DNA from: JALCLA01 sp965653565
Lineage (GTDB): Bacteria > Pseudomonadota > Gammaproteobacteria > Xanthomonadales > Xanthomonadaceae
DNA: 28,769 nucleotides
Direction of reading: 5' to 3'
Assembly: GCA_965653565.1 (NCBI GenBank)
Contig: CBFHAI010000058.1
Span: forward strand, 1 to 28,769
The stretch's first letter is position 1. Each line of letters opens with the position of its first letter. Shown piece after piece: positions 13,829 to 22,695 of the stretch. The notes below the pieces were generated by a model. That model made no database searches and was not told where the DNA came from. It saw nothing but the letters and a program-made list of their open reading frames with translations. A program made the position numbers and the translations under genes.

Positions 13829-15820
13829 CTACTCGCCCTCAGCCCGAAACCCCACCCTCTGATGCGATCCATCGCAGAAAGGCTTGTCGGCCGATTGCCC
13901 GCAGCGGCACAGACGTGTCGCCGTAGTGCGCAGGATGGTGCGGCCGGTGCCGGCGCAGATTTCGAGGTTGCCGGTGACGCGCAAGGGGCCGTCGCGGGTG
14001 GGCACGACCTGCAGCGAGCCGCCGCGTTCGGGTAGCGGGTCGGCGGAGATGGTTGCCGGTTCGCCGGCGGCCTTGAAGTCGGCGGCGACGTGCGAGCCGT
14101 CGCAGAAGGGTTTGTTGGCCGATTGTCCGCAGCGGCACAACGTGGCGCGGTAGCCGCCCGGCACGCCGGGGATTTCCATCGCGGCGTGGATCGCGAGCGG
14201 GCCGTTCTCGCGCAGGCGCAAGGTGTTCACTTCCGGCACCGATTCCTGCGGGCCGCCGTCGAGCCTGCGATAAGTGATCGCACCCGAAGGGCAGTTGCGC
14301 GCGACGGCGGCGAGGTCTTCGGCCGGCATCGCATCGGGCTTGATCCATTCGCCCGGCGTGTTGGCGAGGAACACGCGCGGTGCGTCGAGCACGCAGTGGC
14401 GGGCGTGGATGCAGCGCTTGCTCTCGAAGCTGATCTCGATGCCGCTGCCGCGCGCGGTCTGCGCATCGGCGGCCGGCGCTTGCGCCACGCGGCGGGCGCC
14501 GCCGCAGAATCCTTCGCTCTGCGCTTTCGGCGGCGGCGCGGCGGCGGCGCGTGCGACGGGAACCGCGGCCGGTGTCCGCGCCAGCTCGCGCATCGTCAGG
14601 CAATGGCGATGCATCGCCAGCGCCAGCGGCGCGAGTGCTTCCGGCGCCGCCGCTTCGAGCGTGCGCGCGCGTTGCGCGATCAGGTTGCAGGCTTCGGCGA
14701 GGCCGAGTAACGCCGCGTCGCGATCGGGCACCACGCGCAGCGAGCGCGACATGGTGAAGGTCATGCCCGCGTGTACGCCCGGATGCAGCGGCGTGGCCGG
14801 CAATCCGGCCAGCCGTTCGGCCACCGGCGTGAGCCAGCGCATGCTGTCGCCGGTGAGTTGCGACAAAGCCTCGCGCGCGCGGCCGGCAGTGGCGTGCGGC
14901 GACATCAGGGCGGCCAGCGTGCGCAGCGTCAATGCGTAAAGCGCGTTCGCCAGATCGAGCAGCGAGGCGGCCGGTTCGTTGACGATGTGCACGCGCTCGG
15001 CCGGATTCGCCGGTGCGCGCATCACCGGATTGGTCGCCGCCGGCCAGGCCGGCCGGAAAGCCGGATCGTCGCGCATCGCCTGTTCGAACTCGCGCCGCAC
15101 CTGGCGAAAGCGGCGGTAATGCGAATGGCCGTCGCACTGCACCAGGCCTTCGCCCTGCGTGACGATGGTTTCGAGCGCAGCTTCGGCGCTGGGCAGATCG
15201 ACCACGCGGCGCAGATCGGGCAAACCGACATCGCGGCTGTCGATCTGCAGCGCCGGATTGCCGATGAACAATTGGCGCGGGCCGAGTTGTCCGGCCAGCA
15301 TCGCGAATCCATCGCCGATGCCGCGATACAGATGCCCCACCGTGGCGAAATCCTGCGCGGTCGGCACCAGGCGGCCGGTCACCAGCGGACGCGGATGCGG
15401 CTCGCCGGATTCGAAGCCTTCGCCGTCGAGATCGGGCGCGTTTTCCGGGCGTTCGAGAAACACGAAATGATCGAGCGAGGCCTGCGAGAACGGCGTCAGT
15501 TTCAGCGTCACGCCGTTCGGGTGATAGCCCTCCCACACCGGGAAATTCGGCCGCGTCAGATGCGGCGCGCCGCCGACCGCATTGAGCAGATTCGACACCA
15601 GCGCCAGATGCACCATCTCCTCGCGCGCCACGCCGAGCAACTCGCCGCGCCAGCGCGCGACCGATTCGCGCTGCACCGCATTCCAGCGCGGATCGTCGCG
15701 CCGCAGACTGTAGGCCGCATAGAGATAGCAGCACATCAGGCCATGTTCGATCTCGGCCGCTTCGGACAGCAGGTAAATCAACGCCTCGCGGGTGTCGACG
15801 AGAACGGGGGCGTCGCGCAT
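13829..15820 (-). CDS. Ferritin-like / Fer4_19 / double CDGSH multi-domain iron protein
   Basis: The start ATG at 15820 has AGGA upstream; the longer open frame before it has no support. The 663-residue protein joins three kinds of iron site. Residues 10-240 are a VioB-type ferritin-like domain: EAAEIEHGLMCCYLYAAYSL (E23, E25, H26), RGELLGVAREEMVHLALVSN (E60, E67, E68, H71) and the late GEGLVQCDGHSHYRRF (E224, H232, H234). Residues 460-520 are a divergent Fer4_19 cluster domain with C470, C476 and C510 (the last in NCPSGAI). Two CDGSH domains end the protein, CRCGQSANKPFCDGSH (C562, C564, C573, H577) and CRCGQSADKPFCDGSH (C638, C640, C649, H653), each fit for a 2Fe-2S cluster. Residues 280-420 are helical with no domain I can name. 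No signal peptide. VioB-like domains make imine dimers in violacein synthesis, but no such pathway is here. A redox or iron-handling role is inferred. Confidence 0.9.
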   Translation of the reverse strand: MRDAPVLVDTREALIYLLSEAAEIEHGLMCCYLYAAYSLRRDDPRWNAVQRESVARWRGELLGVAREEMVHLALVSNLLNAVGGAPHLTRPNFPVWEGYHPNGVTLKLTPFSQASLDHFVFLERPENAPDLDGEGFESGEPHPRPLVTGRLVPTAQDFATVGHLYRGIGDGFAMLAGQLGPRQLFIGNPALQIDSRDVGLPDLRRVVDLPSAEAALETIVTQGEGLVQCDGHSHYRRFRQVRREFEQAMRDDPAFRPAWPAATNPVMRAPANPAERVHIVNEPAASLLDLANALYALTLRTLAALMSPHATAGRAREALSQLTGDSMRWLTPVAERLAGLPATPLHPGVHAGMTFTMSRSLRVVPDRDAALLGLAEACNLIAQRARTLEAAAPEALAPLALAMHRHCLTMRELARTPAAVPVARAAAAPPPKAQSEGFCGGARRVAQAPAADAQTARGSGIEISFESKRCIHARHCVLDAPRVFLANTPGEWIKPDAMPAEDLAAVARNCPSGAITYRRLDGGPQESVPEVNTLRLRENGPLAIHAAMEIPGVPGGYRATLCRCGQSANKPFCDGSHVAADFKAAGEPATISADPLPERGGSLQVVPTRDGPLRVTGNLEICAGTGRTILRTTATRLCRCGQSADKPFCDGSHQRVGFRAEGE

Positions 15821-16060
15821 GACGAAAATCCTGGAGGCGGAGGTTGGAGGAACGATGCGACATCGTGGCGCGGGCCGCGTCTTTAACAAAGCATAGAGTT
15901 GCAGCCGATCGATGCATGACGCGGTATCGATTCTCGTCGAACCGGCGCGTCGAGCGCTAGCGCAGCAGGAAGTTCGGTGAGCACAACGGCGTTGGGACGG
16001 GTTGACGAGCTGGTGCGGGATCGTCGTGCATCGCGGATGGTTCGACGATGCGATCCGCAC

Positions 16061-16300
16061 ACCGGCAAGGCTGTGCCTCAGCTCGCCCTGAACGGGCTTC
16101 CGCAGCGCCCCACCGTGTCGAGTGTGTTGATCGGCGCGCGCGACGAACAACGACTGAAGCAGAGCCTCGGCGCTGCCGGCTGGACGCTCGACCGGGTGCA
16201 GATGGCGAGCCTCGACGACGCCAGCCGCGTCACGCCGCCCTACCCCTACTATCCGTACTGGAACGGCCGATTCACCGAACGCAATCCGCCGCCGGCGTGA
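16061..16300 (+). pseudogene. C-terminal remnant of an aldo/keto reductase
   Basis: The 80 codons ending at TGA 16300 read TGKAVPQLALNGLPQRPTVS, then SVLIGARDEQRLKQSLGAAG, and end in YPYYPYWNGRFTERNPPPA. This is the characteristic C-terminal end of YghZ/Tas-like aldo/keto reductases (usually ALNWLLQRPTVSSVIIGAR and ERNPPP). The N-terminal 230 or so residues, with the catalytic Tyr, Lys, Asp and His, are absent. In frame upstream sequence to 15977 shows no reductase motif. The usual ALNWLLQRP is changed to ALNGLPQRP, a sign of decay. The remnant converges with the protease gene. Confidence 0.8.
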
Positions 16301-16445
16301 ATGTCGTCGGCTTCAGAAATAGCGATGTCCCAACTGCGCGCAATGCGCAGTGGAACTTTCCGCCGGCCATGAGCGCGCGCGGCGCCGAACCGGCCTTACG
16401 CAAGTCGATTTGCAGGCACCGGGCCGCCGGCTTCGATGCCCGCAT

Positions 16446-19400
16446 TCACGGTTGCTCGAAGCCCGAACGGAATATGGCGAGCGCCGACTCGATTCCCACC
16501 CCGTCGAGCGCCACCTCGTCGGGGCTGCCCGCATCGTTGGAAACGATTCGCAACGTCGCCATCTTGACGCCCGTGGTGGAGGGGTCGAAACGCAGGGCCA
16601 GGGTGCTCACCGCGCCCGGCGGCAACATGGCGCTGCCGCTGTCGCCGGCGATCGCAAAGTCGCCGGCGTGCGCGCCCACGATTGAAACTTCAGTCAGTTC
16701 CAGCGGCGCCGCGCCGGCATTGCGGACCTCGACGGTCTGCACCTCCGATGCACCCGCGTCGATATCGCGCTCGCCGTAAGTCAGGCTCATTCTCGACAGC
16801 TCGATCTGCGGCACGGCGGTCACGCCGGTCCCTGAGATTTCGACGTCCACCGATGGCGTAGACGCATCGTCGGACATGACGCGCAGCCGGGCGCTGAGCG
16901 CACCGGCTTGGTCGGGATCGAACGCAAGCTGCAGCGTGCGTGCGGCGCCGGGCGCCAGCGTGGCTTCGCCGCTGTCGGCCACTATCATGAACTGAGCGGG
17001 CTGCGGCCCCACAAGCGCGATGCCGGAGAGCGCGAGCTGTGCTGGGCCGTCGTTGGTGATCGTCACGCTCAGCGGTGTCCCGGGCCCCGCCGTCAGCAAT
17101 CGATCACCGAAGGCCAGCGAAGTCGGCGCCACACGGATGCCGCGCTGGGTCAGACCCACGCCTGAGAGCGTTACCGTGCCCGATCCCGCCGATGACGTGG
17201 AGATCGTAAAGGCGGACTGGAACGGACCTTCGGCAGAAGGTTCGAATGTCACCGACAGACTGCATTGCCGGCCGGGAGCAAGCATGAAGGGCGGACTGCC
17301 GCATGAGCCCGCTGCGTAGTCGAAAGGCGACGAAACAGCGTCTATCGCGGTGATCTCGGCGGCACCCGGGCCGACGTTGGCGATGCCGACGCGCAGTGGA
17401 TCGCTACGCACACCCGTCATGTGCGGACCGAAATCGAGGTGCGCGGAGGTAATGTCGAGTGAGGCATGGATACCTGCTTCGCCCGAGAGGTCGAAGGGGA
17501 TCGATGTCGTCCCATCGACACTCACCGACAGGCGCTGTTCGAATCGCCCTGTCGTCGCGGGCTCGAAGAAGAAAGTCGTCGAGCAGCGCGTGCCTGGCGC
17601 CAATGTGAAGGATGCAGCGGGGCAGCTCCCGCCCGTACGCACGAAAGGCGCTTGTACCGCAGTCAGTCCGTCGACCGTGACCGGTCCGGCCGACTCGTTT
17701 GCCAATGTCACCACGCCCGGATTGCTGACCGAGCCGGCTGCGGTCGTGCCGAACCGAACAGGCGCGCCATAGATCCGCAACGCTCCCTGAGGTGCCAGGA
17801 ACGCAGGCGACAAGATATTGACCGTTTCATTCCTGGCGTCCGGGGTATCTGTGTCGTGAAGGCTCACTCGCAGATTGCCCCGCTCGAATCCGGCCAGCGG
17901 CGGCAGATACGCCCGGTAATGCCCGGGTTCGCCGGCAACGAGCGGGAGCGCCTGCCAGCCGTTGCCGATATCGAGTTCGAGTCCAACGGATACCGCGCTC
18001 TCATCGTCCCCGACGACGAGCGCAACGCTGTGTGCGGTTGCGGTGTCCGGATTCACGACGGACGTTGATTTGCCCGCGGGGTCGAGCACTTGCAACGACT
18101 TCAGGTGGGGACTTCTCAGATAACCCGCGCGTGTCTTGAGATGTACCCGTGATACCCCTTCGATTCCGCGCAGAGAAAATTGCTGCCGCATGAACAATTC
18201 CACTTTCGACTGCGTGGTCGCGGGCACCACACTCTCCATGGTCTGCGGCAGTCTGGAGGCAACGGGAAGGTAACCTGCGCCCGCCTCTTCTCCATCGATG
18301 AACCACTGGTAGGAGAATGGTCGAAGCGCTTCCTTGTTTTGCAGGCCATCGCGGAAGAAGCCCGATCCGGAGGGGTTTCGCTGATCGGGGAGACTGAAGA
18401 CTCCCGTCGTTCCCTGGGCATCTCTCGGAATGAAATTGAACTGGCCCGCCCAGAATGCCGCCAGCTGTCCCACGACGATTTCGGCCGGTGAACCGGAGTC
18501 CGGCGATACATCGACCAGATCGGCCGGGTGAGCCACGCCGTCGGCGTCACGCCGGGGTTCGAAAATACGCACGCTTCCATCGGCGGTCGCCGTCCCGCGG
18601 AAGAGACTGACGGTGTGGGAACATGCGCTATTTCCAAAGCAGAGCGAAGGCATGATCGTATGCGCGGCGGGCACGCCGCCAGGCAAATGAAAAAGGATAC
18701 GGATCGGTGCGACGGAAGCCGATCCGGCGGTCATCAAACCGAACATACCGTTCGCCTTCCCGTCCAGGGAGGTCGCGTTAACCTGCCATCGGGAGCCTTG
18801 AGCAAGGTCTGGCCCGGCGTAGGTCACGCGCAGGGGAGTATCGCTGGGAGGCATCGACAGGTCGGTATTCTCGTCGACGCCCTGGCTGGACCAACTGCTG
18901 TAGTAGAAGACGGGTTCGCTGCCGGCCCCGGCTGCGCGCTCGCCCGTCAAGGTCATCGCGCTGATGTTGAAATTCGGCGAGATGTCGCCGAACCGGAAAA
19001 GCGGGGCGAAGTACCCGCCGACAGCCTCGACCGGGAAAACCTTTCCGCTCGGCACATGAGTAACGCTGACGTAGCGTTTTATCAATCCGATATGCGCCGG
19101 CTGCAGCGGGCTGCCGTCCAATCGCTGATACGCGGGCATCGGAATCGGACGCGTGGCAGTCTCGATATCTATTTCGAGCCGCTGTGTTGCTTGCGAAACA
19201 TCGATGTTCTCCGAAAGCAAGACCACGCCATGGGTCGGCACGGAGACCAAAGCGTGGGCGATGCCCGACGGCATCCGGAGCTGGCGTTCCTGCGAACCGA
19301 CCTCGAACTCGAAGGAGGTCAGTTCCTGGCCGGCATTGTTGAAAAACGTCGCTCGGCCGGGAGCGCCGTTGTTGACGATTGCCACCGTCAACATAGCCGA

Positions 19401-21086
19401 CTTGTGGATCACCATCGGCATGCGCAATTCGACATCGTCGCTTTCGATCCGCAGAGCGCTTTCGAACACGCCGGTGGGATGTGGGGATATCGGGACGACA
19501 TCGTTCCGAACGTTCATCTGCATATCCACCACGCGCGCCTCTCCCGCTTGCAGCGTGATGTCGGGCATGGCGTTCCAGTCGGCACCGGCAGGCGTGTTGC
19601 CGCGGTCGATCGAGAACCGAATGGTCCGCTGCGTGGAATCGTGATTGGTGAAGGTCACTTTCCGAACCGGGCTGTCCCACGCCGCGACCGTGTTGTCGAC
19701 CCAGCCGAAATGGGTGATCGCAGGTTCCACCGTAATCGCGCCATTGTTCAACGCCGACGGCAGATCCAGGCGCCCGGAGCCTGCAGAATAGATGTCGGCA
19801 GCCAACAGCGTCGCGGAATTCACGAGCAGCGATTTGATCTGGCCCGGCGAATGGGTCGGGTAGCGTTGACGCATCAGCGCGGCGGCGCCGGCGACGTGAG
19901 GCGCAGCCATGCTGGTGCCGCTCAGGCTGGAATACAGGCCATCGGGCACGCTCGAGACGATGCTGCTGCCGGGCGCGGCGATCTCCGGTTTCACTACCGC
20001 GTAATCATCGGCCCTCACGGGCCCGCGCGAACTGTTCTGCGCTACCCCATCCTGCTTCGTCGTGTTGGCTACGGTGACGGCGGTTTCGGCAGCGGCCGGT
20101 GAGAGATAACTGGAGTACTTCGGGCCGCCATTTCCTGCCGACACGACACCGAGCACGCCTAGTTGAGTGGCTTGATCCAACGCCAGGCTAGCCGGATCAT
20201 CGGGCCCACCGACGCTGCTGAGGCTCAGATTCATCACATCGACATGGTCATCGGTGAGGGGGTCACCGTCGGGATCGGTCGCCGCTTCCATTGCGGCCAC
20301 GATGTGAGAAACGAAACCGCCGCCCTGTGCCCCGAGAACCTTGTAGGCGATCAGTTTTGCATCCGGCGCGACACCGAGCTTGACGCCGTTGGCCGCAACA
20401 ATGCCTGCAACGTGCGTTCCGTGGCGATTGTCGTCCATGGGGTCGGCATCATTGTTGACGAAGTCCCACCCGCCGACGACCTTGCAGGTTTCGCCGAAGC
20501 ATCCGCCGAGGTCTGGATGCGTGTAGTCGATGCCCGAGTCGATGATCGCCACGGTGATGCCGTGACCGGTGAGGGATTGACCCGATGCATCGGTCCCCGT
20601 CCAGATCGGCGGTGCTCCGATCAAAGGCACCGAATCATCCAGCGTCGCATGCACCGGCGAATCCGCTTTCACGTCGCGCACGCCGTCCAGTCGCCGCAGT
20701 GCCTCGATATCCTCACGCCGCACTCGCACGACCAATGCGTTCAGAAGGGCGGAGAATCGACGCCTCACCTCCAACGCCACGCCCGCACGCCGAGCGGCGT
20801 ACAGGACATTCTCCTGCGCTCGACGGATATCCTGCTGCGACTGCTCGAGCGTGCTGGCCAACCTGTCTGCCATCAGGCCCGGAGCGGATTCCACGTTCGC
20901 CAATCGCACTTGGTTCAGTCGCGGCAGATACGCCGGCGTCTCCAACAGCAGGAAAACATCAAGTTCATCCGCGATAGCCTCATCCGAGACCGCGGAAGGC
21001 AATGCTCCGGACTGAATCGGCACGGATGCCGCCACGGCCGACATCGCGAACGACAGAGCAAAACCGAAAAAAATCGAACGCGGCAT
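16446..21086 (-). CDS. Giant secreted S8 subtilisin-like protease with C-terminal ASH/choice-of-anchor-D repeats
   Basis: ATG 21086 opens a normal signal peptide (PRSIFFGFALSFAMSAVAA); an ATG at 21119 would add 11 residues (numbers below use that longer form of 1557). A propeptide-like I9 region covers residues 55-155, ending VRREDIEALRRLDGVRDVKAD. The subtilase core has the triad D194 (AIIDSGIDYTH), H233 (HGTHVAGI) and S403 (SGTSMAAPHVAGAA), with N330 in SAGNGG. Residues 600-1100 are beta-rich with no domain I can name. Four related domains of about 110 residues follow from near 1110, each with an FG motif near its start and a closing LSGVG/ISGTG-like strand (LAFGDRLLTAGPG, LTYGERDIDAGAS), typical of choice-of-anchor-D/ASH domains. 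The protein ends IFRSGFEQP, probably a sorting or secretion tail. It should be an extracellular or surface protease. Confidence 0.93.
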   Translation of the reverse strand: MPRSIFFGFALSFAMSAVAASVPIQSGALPSAVSDEAIADELDVFLLLETPAYLPRLNQVRLANVESAPGLMADRLASTLEQSQQDIRRAQENVLYAARRAGVALEVRRRFSALLNALVVRVRREDIEALRRLDGVRDVKADSPVHATLDDSVPLIGAPPIWTGTDASGQSLTGHGITVAIIDSGIDYTHPDLGGCFGETCKVVGGWDFVNNDADPMDDNRHGTHVAGIVAANGVKLGVAPDAKLIAYKVLGAQGGGFVSHIVAAMEAATDPDGDPLTDDHVDVMNLSLSSVGGPDDPASLALDQATQLGVLGVVSAGNGGPKYSSYLSPAAAETAVTVANTTKQDGVAQNSSRGPVRADDYAVVKPEIAAPGSSIVSSVPDGLYSSLSGTSMAAPHVAGAAALMRQRYPTHSPGQIKSLLVNSATLLAADIYSAGSGRLDLPSALNNGAITVEPAITHFGWVDNTVAAWDSPVRKVTFTNHDSTQRTIRFSIDRGNTPAGADWNAMPDITLQAGEARVVDMQMNVRNDVVPISPHPTGVFESALRIESDDVELRMPMVIHKSAMLTVAIVNNGAPGRATFFNNAGQELTSFEFEVGSQERQLRMPSGIAHALVSVPTHGVVLLSENIDVSQATQRLEIDIETATRPIPMPAYQRLDGSPLQPAHIGLIKRYVSVTHVPSGKVFPVEAVGGYFAPLFRFGDISPNFNISAMTLTGERAAGAGSEPVFYYSSWSSQGVDENTDLSMPPSDTPLRVTYAGPDLAQGSRWQVNATSLDGKANGMFGLMTAGSASVAPIRILFHLPGGVPAAHTIMPSLCFGNSACSHTVSLFRGTATADGSVRIFEPRRDADGVAHPADLVDVSPDSGSPAEIVVGQLAAFWAGQFNFIPRDAQGTTGVFSLPDQRNPSGSGFFRDGLQNKEALRPFSYQWFIDGEEAGAGYLPVASRLPQTMESVVPATTQSKVELFMRQQFSLRGIEGVSRVHLKTRAGYLRSPHLKSLQVLDPAGKSTSVVNPDTATAHSVALVVGDDESAVSVGLELDIGNGWQALPLVAGEPGHYRAYLPPLAGFERGNLRVSLHDTDTPDARNETVNILSPAFLAPQGALRIYGAPVRFGTTAAGSVSNPGVVTLANESAGPVTVDGLTAVQAPFVRTGGSCPAASFTLAPGTRCSTTFFFEPATTGRFEQRLSVSVDGTTSIPFDLSGEAGIHASLDITSAHLDFGPHMTGVRSDPLRVGIANVGPGAAEITAIDAVSSPFDYAAGSCGSPPFMLAPGRQCSLSVTFEPSAEGPFQSAFTISTSSAGSGTVTLSGVGLTQRGIRVAPTSLAFGDRLLTAGPGTPLSVTITNDGPAQLALSGIALVGPQPAQFMIVADSGEATLAPGAARTLQLAFDPDQAGALSARLRVMSDDASTPSVDVEISGTGVTAVPQIELSRMSLTYGERDIDAGASEVQTVEVRNAGAAPLELTEVSIVGAHAGDFAIAGDSGSAMLPPGAVSTLALRFDPSTTGVKMATLRIVSNDAGSPDEVALDGVGIESALAIFRSGFEQP

Positions 21087-21265
21087 CAATAGTTGGCCTG
21101 GAGCAAATAGGTGCGGCATTGGATGCCGCGCCGACGACCGGCCGCAATGCCATTACGTGATCTCCGTCACTGCACCGAGAAGGAACGCGCAATAATTGAA
21201 AAGCACGCTGTCCGATAGAGCACTCTCGACGCTACGCAATCTCCCGGTTTCGACATCGGAAACTT

Positions 21266-21303
21266 AAAAAAAAGAGGCACCCGGCCAGTAGGCCGGGTGC
21301 CTC
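21266..21303 (-). terminator. Strong intrinsic terminator for the PepSY-like gene
   Basis: The perfect 13-base stem GAGGCACCCGGCC (21274-21286) / GGCCGGGTGCCTC (21291-21303) has a 4-base loop. On the minus strand it is followed by eight T (the A run at 21266-21273). It sits 58 bases past the stop of the PepSY-like gene, in the right orientation. A short T run on the other side could let it act in both directions. Confidence 0.92.
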
Positions 21304-21361
21304 CATTTTTCTACTACCGGGCGCCGGCACCAACGGCGCCGGAAATCAGCGCAAGAACCGA

Positions 21362-21979
21362 TCAATCGTTCTCGACATGCAGAATGCGCCCATCGTACGG
21401 ATCGACATGGATCTCGCGATCATCGCCGTACTGGTCGCGCGCTTCGGCCTTCCACACGCCGCGATTGCTCAGCCAGTCGATGTCGTGGATGTTGTGATAG
21501 CCCGAGCTGGCGAGCACGGCCTGCACCACATCCTTGCTGATCTTGCCGCCGGTCGGGACCAGCACGCGTTCCTGCACCACGACCGGCGTGCGCACGACCG
21601 GCTGCTCGATGATGCGCTCGACCACGACCGGCCGTTCGACCACCTTCTCGACCACGACCGGACGTTCCTCGACGATTCTCACCGGCTGCGGTGCGGGCGT
21701 CGTGGTGGTGGTCGTGGTGGTGACGGTGCGCGTGCGCGTGTTGCGCTTGGCAGTGACGCGTTCGTCGACCGGATCGATGCGCACATCGACCAGCACGCCG
21801 TTCTCGTCGACCGCGGTCGCGAGCCAGTAACCGTTGTCGTACTGCAGCATCGAGATATCGCTGAAACCGCGGCGCATAAGCAGATCTTCGGCCTGCGCGG
21901 CACTGAGCGAAGCGGCGGCTACGCTGCCGCTCAACACGGCACCCAGCGCTGCGGCCAGCAGACATTGTTTGATGTTCAT
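21362..21979 (-). CDS. Exported protein with two PepSY-like domains joined by a repetitive linker
   Basis: GAGGAG six bases before ATG 21979 fixes the start; the longer frame to 22039 lacks it. The 205-residue product has a signal peptide (MNIKQCLLAAALGAVLSGSV, cut near residue 23). Residues 24-78 (LSAAQAEDLLMRRGFSDISM, then VDVRIDPVDERV) and 146-205 (KISKDVVQAVLASSGYHNIH, then REIHVDPYDGRIL) both look like PepSY units: a helix, then a GY/GF turn, then beta strands ending in D-P-x-D-x-R. Between them is a low-complexity linker with eight consecutive Thr and tandem ERPVVVEKVV/ERPVVVERII copies. PepSY domains are usually inhibitory or metal/peptide-binding in the periplasm. The ligand is unknown. 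It is a single-gene transcript with its own terminator. Confidence 0.8.
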   Translation of the reverse strand: MNIKQCLLAAALGAVLSGSVAAASLSAAQAEDLLMRRGFSDISMLQYDNGYWLATAVDENGVLVDVRIDPVDERVTAKRNTRTRTVTTTTTTTTPAPQPVRIVEERPVVVEKVVERPVVVERIIEQPVVRTPVVVQERVLVPTGGKISKDVVQAVLASSGYHNIHDIDWLSNRGVWKAEARDQYGDDREIHVDPYDGRILHVEND

Positions 21980-22187
21980 GGATTTCTCCTCGTCACCGAA
22001 TATGACGAGCCCAGTGTGGCGACTGCGCAATAACATCAAGTGAACCTGGAGGCCTGTTCGACGCGTGATTCAGCGTCTGCGAAGCAGGGTCTGGTAATCG
22101 GCACTGGTGTTTTTGCCGGGTCTTGCAAGGCGCAATGGAATATCGCGGTTGAGGCTGGTTGTGCGCGGTTCGCTTCGCTTTTCTTGT

Positions 22188-22242
22188 GGGAATCGGGAAT
22201 GGGAATCGGGAGAAGAGCGCGCACGCTCTAGCTCTTCTCCCG
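22188..22242. repeat. GGGAATC tandem repeat and hairpin downstream of the ArsR gene
   Basis: GGGAATC (22188-22194), GGGAAT (22195-22200) and GGGAATC (22201-22207) are adjacent, followed by a 12-base perfect stem CGGGAGAAGAGC (22207-22218) / GCTCTTCTCCCG (22231-22242) with a 12-base loop. It lies 30 bases beyond the ArsR stop. Without a T tract it is a weak terminator candidate. GGGAATC repeats are typical intergenic DNA in xanthomonads, as I recall. Confidence 0.55.
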
Positions 22243-22271
22243 ACTCCCCGCGTCGCCCGATCAGCCGCAAC

Positions 22272-22646
22272 TCACGCCTTCGCCTTGCGCGCCGCGCGCT
22301 TGGCCGCGCGCGCCTGACCCGCCGCCTGCAAGGTATGCGCATTGAGGATGGCGGGCAGCAGGCCGGGGAAGCGCGTTTCGATTTCCGCGCAGCGGCTGGT
22401 GTTGCGCATCTCCACGCCCTGGCGCTCGCTGCGCACCAGGCCGGCTTCGCGCAGCACGCGGAAGTGTTGCGACAGCGTCGACTTGGGAATGCTGCGATCG
22501 CTCATCTGCTGGAAGTTCGAGCAGATCGCGGCGCAGCCCGAGCCGGCGAGCTGTGCGTAGATCGACACGCGCACCGGGTCGGCCAGCGCATGCAGGATGC
22601 CCTCGACGGTGATTTCTTCGATCGCAGGATGGATCAGCGGCCTCAT
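22272..22646 (-). CDS. ArsR-family transcriptional regulator
   Basis: The 124-residue winged-helix repressor has its start at ATG 22646 (an upstream in-frame ATG at 22673 is possible). The fold begins with VEGILHALADPVRVSIYAQL at residues 14-33, the standard ArsR helix, and the recognition helix is in SIPKSTLSQHFRVLREAGLV at 52-71. The wing reads RSERQGVEMRNTS. The C-terminal end is a lysine/arginine/alanine-rich tail. Cysteines C38, C42 and C86 are present but not in the classic CxC arsenic motif, so metal sensing is not indicated. It is divergent from the short-chain dehydrogenase and its likely operator lies in between, so it probably represses the dehydrogenase and maybe itself. The effector is unknown. 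Confidence 0.88.
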   Translation of the reverse strand: MRPLIHPAIEEITVEGILHALADPVRVSIYAQLAGSGCAAICSNFQQMSDRSIPKSTLSQHFRVLREAGLVRSERQGVEMRNTSRCAEIETRFPGLLPAILNAHTLQAAGQARAAKRAARKAKA

Positions 22647-22666
22647 GCCGCCCATTCTAGCAGGCC

Positions 22667-22695
22667 TTGACATCCAGTTCGTTAGTTCATATGTT
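22667..22695 (+). promoter_or_regulatory. Sigma-70 promoter of the short-chain dehydrogenase gene
   Basis: The -35 box TTGACA is at 22667-22672, followed by a 17-base spacer and the -10 box TATGTT at 22690-22695. The -35 box is consensus and the spacing is ideal. Transcription would start near 22702, giving a leader of about 45 bases before the ATG at 22748. The repressor palindrome overlaps the -10. Confidence 0.75.

Noticed and set aside
14771..15886. 371-codon open frame on the plus strand, antisense to the iron protein
   Set aside because: Shadow frame; the opposite strand has every ligand motif in order.
16333..16351. Hairpin ACTGCGC-GCAAT-GCGCAGT as terminator of the protease gene
   Set aside because: Only seven base pairs, no T tract on the minus strand, and about 95 bases past the stop, so support is too weak.
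18528..20102. 524-codon open frame on the plus strand, antisense to the protease
   Set aside because: Shadow of a gene with intact catalytic motifs on the other strand; no recognisable domain.
22040..22187. Possible small RNA or short gene between the PepSY-like and ArsR genes
   Set aside because: Only short open frames without ribosome-binding sites and no convincing promoter-terminator pair.
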